Source: JBCBZH01 sp039815415
GTDB taxonomy: Bacteria > Bacteroidota > Rhodothermia > Rhodothermales > Rubricoccaceae
Length of the DNA: 15,810 nucleotides
Direction of reading: 5' to 3'
Assembly (NCBI GenBank): GCA_039815415.1
Contig: JBCBZH010000073.1
Span: 1-15,810 of the forward strand
The position numbers and the translations under genes are program-made. This document shows, in pieces, positions 14,651-15,810 of the stretch. The stretch's first letter is position 1. Each line of letters opens with the position of its first letter. The notes under the pieces were generated by a model. The model worked only from the letters and a program-made list of their open reading frames with translations, did not search any database and was not told the origin of the DNA.

Positions 14651-15297
14651 CAGACGCTGGAGGCCTCGTCCAGCTCGTTGTAGAGCCACAAGCGCACCGA
14701 GCGCCAGCTACGGGTCACGGTCGCTGGGGAGAGGCCGAGGACCTCAGCGGTTTCGTCGACTGTGAGCCCTGCGAAGAAGCGGCATTCCACCACGCGCGCA
14801 CCGCGCTCGTCGTAGCGTTCCAGGCGGCGCAAGGCTTCGCCGATCCCAGCGATTTCCTCGGCTTCGTCGTCCGTGAGCACCACGCCAGAGGCTTCGTCTA
14901 GCGGGAGGGGCTTCTTGCCGCCGCCCCGTTTCTGCGTGCATTGCGCCTCGGCGTAGGTGACCAGCACTTGCCGCATCGCGCGCGACGAGGTCATCATGAA
15001 GTGCGTCCGGCTTCGGAAGCGGAGCGAGGACCGCGCCAGCTTGAGGTAGGCCTCGTGGACCAGAGCGGTGGTGCATACCGAGGGCGTCCCGATCCAGCGC
15101 ATCCGGTGCGCATGCGCGATCTGGCGGAGCTGCTCGTAGATGACGCCGCATTGCTCGGGGGCGCCCTCTTCATGGCCGAGGATGCCGAGCAGGCGTGCGA
15201 CATCGGCGTCCAGTTCCTGAGCAGGAATGCTGTCGCTTGTGTCGGAAGAAGGGGAGGCTTCCTGAACGAGATCAGGGGGCGCAAGGTCTGCCGTCAT
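14650..15297 (-). CDS. ECF-type sigma factor of the kinase-associated group (TIGR02999-like)
   Basis: This is an RNA polymerase sigma factor with regions 2 and 4 only (215 aa). Region 2 covers about 45-120: LRQIAHAHRMRW, then TALVHEAYLKLA (77-88), and the SSRAMRQVLVTYAEAQ stretch. A basic, glycine-rich linker follows (TQKRGGGKKP). Region 4 covers about 152-207, with EALRRLERYDERGARVVECRF and the helix-turn-helix LTVDETAEVLGLSPATVTRSW. The order and motifs match the ECF group often encoded beside Ser/Thr kinases. Where most ECF factors have the acidic DAED motif of region 2.2, this one has CTTA (75-78; Thr76 and Thr77). No anti-sigma gene is adjacent; the next gene is the coupled kinase. It is preceded by a 254-base control region. 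It probably drives T6SS genes, by inference from position. Confidence 0.93.
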   Translation of the reverse strand: MTADLAPPDLVQEASPSSDTSDSIPAQELDADVARLLGILGHEEGAPEQCGVIYEQLRQIAHAHRMRWIGTPSVCTTALVHEAYLKLARSSLRFRSRTHFMMTSSRAMRQVLVTYAEAQCTQKRGGGKKPLPLDEASGVVLTDDEAEEIAGIGEALRRLERYDERGARVVECRFFAGLTVDETAEVLGLSPATVTRSWRSVRLWLYNELDEASSV

Positions 15298-15551
15298 GGA
15301 ATCGAAAAGATCTGAGGACCGTTTCGAGTCGCGGATGCGAGAACGCGGCGTGGTGGGCGCGAGTCGGGGTGGGCCAGAAGGGACTAAAAAACTGTGGGTT
15401 GGGCAGGATACGGTGAGGGGCTCCGGAGTGCCTTCACCGATACATTCGCGGAAACGCGTGGATAAGGATCAGTACGCAGGGCCCGCGTCTATCCTGTCAC
15501 GCCGGAAAACGCGCGGCTACAGATCATCGGGGCGGTAAGAAACTGGAACCG
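15298..15551. promoter_or_regulatory. Control region between the OmpA-like gene and the sigma factor
   Basis: This 254-base non-coding stretch lies upstream of the sigma-kinase-tagH block and is the likeliest place for the main promoter of the cluster. It holds an imperfect dyad (15411-15439), two related GGAAA/CGCG elements (15447-15458 and 15500-15515) and an A6 run (15396-15401). I could not recognise a promoter with confidence by sigma-70, Bacteroidota or sigma-54 patterns. Confidence 0.45.
15411..15439. promoter_or_regulatory. Imperfect 29-bp dyad upstream of the sigma factor
   Basis: CGGTGA (15411-15416) pairs with TCACCG (15434-15439), flanking GG/CC pairs with one bulged T and a central 8-bp palindrome CTCCGGAG (15421-15428). 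It lies about 115-140 bases before the sigma start and about 113 bases after the OmpA-like stop. It could be an operator. On the minus strand a T6 run follows about 10-15 bases after the stem, so a poor terminator for the OmpA-like gene is also possible. Confidence 0.4.
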
Positions 15552-15810
15552 TCAGCCCGTGGGCAGGATGTAGACCTCCACCCGGCGATTCTGGGCGCGG
15601 GCCTCCGGGGTCGTGTCGTTGACAAGGGGTTCAGTCTCGCCTTTTCCTACGGCTTTGAGGCGTTCCGGAGCCACGCCGCGTGCGGCGAGGTAGGCCACGA
15701 CGGTCTGGGCGCGTCGGGCCGATAGGTCCAGGTTGGCATCGGCCTCGCCCACATCATCGGTGTGGCCGACGACGGCGATCTGACTGTTCGGATTCTCGAC
15801 CAGGGAGGCC
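15552..15810 (-). CDS. OmpA-family C-terminal peptidoglycan-binding domain, 5' end outside the window
   Basis: The reading frame is open to the right edge, so only about the last 85 residues are visible and the true start is not in the window. An in-frame GTG at 15752 lies inside the conserved domain and is not the start. Visible motifs are classical OmpA/Pal: VVGHTDDVG, then NLDLSARRAQTVVAYLAARGV, AVGKGETEP and NRRVEVYIL at the end. These bind meso-diaminopimelate in peptidoglycan in the periplasm. Because TssL here has no peptidoglycan-binding tail, this protein could serve as a TagL-like cell-wall anchor for the secretion complex. It could equally be an unrelated OmpA/Pal protein, and the missing N-terminus would decide. 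Confidence 0.88.
   Translation of the reverse strand, partial: ASLVENPNSQIAVVGHTDDVGEADANLDLSARRAQTVVAYLAARGVAPERLKAVGKGETEPLVNDTTPEARAQNRRVEVYILPTG

Noticed and set aside
14651..14689. Kinase start at 14689
   Set aside because: It overlaps the sigma gene by 40 bases and has no support. The ATG at 14650 forms a TGATG coupling junction.
1..15810. tRNA, rRNA, insertion sequences or integrase remnants
   Set aside because: I saw no cloverleaf-like sequence in the gaps, no transposase motifs and no terminal inverted repeats. The gaps are short and genes fill nearly all of the window.

Overview
This window is most of a type VI secretion system (T6SS) locus. Every gene I can support lies on the minus strand, so the cluster is transcribed from the right end of the window towards the left. 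In transcription order it holds: the 3' end of a gene with an OmpA-type peptidoglycan-binding domain (cut by the window edge); an ECF sigma factor; a Ser/Thr protein kinase; the FHA scaffold TagH; the lipoprotein TssJ; the baseplate protein TssK; the inner-membrane proteins TssL and TssM; the regulator TagF; TssA; and then, after a 272-base gap, the sheath proteins TssB and TssC. TssC ends at the left edge. TssD/Hcp, TssE, TssF, TssG, TssH/ClpV, TssI/VgrG and effectors are not here and may lie to the left of tssC.

Layout. (1) 15552-15810: OmpA-like C-terminal domain, partial. (2) 15298-15551: non-coding control region with an imperfect dyad, probably driving the sigma factor. (3) 12238-15297: regulatory block. 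The sigma factor overlaps the kinase by TGATG, tagH follows 40 bases later, and tagH overlaps tssJ by TGATG. (4) 5044-12238: membrane complex and baseplate (tssJ, tssK, tssL, tssM) with small gaps. A perfect 8-bp inverted repeat sits in front of tssK and a heptameric repeat in front of tssM. (5) 2364-4967: tagF and tssA. (6) 2092-2363: gap carrying dispersed copies of a decamer, two of which form a 13-bp hairpin. (7) 2-2091: tssB-tssC.

How the parts work together. TssJ, TssL and TssM build the envelope-spanning complex, TssK links it to the baseplate, TssA organises sheath assembly, and TssB/TssC form the contractile sheath. The kinase, TagH and TagF are the usual post-translational control set. 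The sigma factor has Cys-Thr-Thr-Ala where ordinary ECF factors have an acidic DAED-type motif, and its stop codon overlaps the start of the kinase gene. This suggests a sigma switch controlled by threonine phosphorylation, so one kinase could act on both transcription (sigma) and assembly (TagH).

Organism. The DNA is GC-rich (about two thirds by eye). TssJ, TagH, TagF and the TssM/TssL pair mark a proteobacterial-type T6SS (type i), not the Bacteroidetes type iii. However, almost none of the starts has a Shine-Dalgarno sequence and many have pyrimidine-rich leaders. The sigma factor is of the kind that often sits beside Ser/Thr kinases in Rhodothermota, Planctomycetota and related phyla. A Rhodothermota-like bacterium (for example the Rubricoccaceae) is my best guess, held loosely.

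The least conventional signals are: a decamer (CGAGCTGGCG) present 15 times, including five copies in two short intergenic gaps; an N-terminal region of TssL built of 15 Asp-Pro-Phe motifs; the sigma/kinase pair; and the heptad repeat before tssM.
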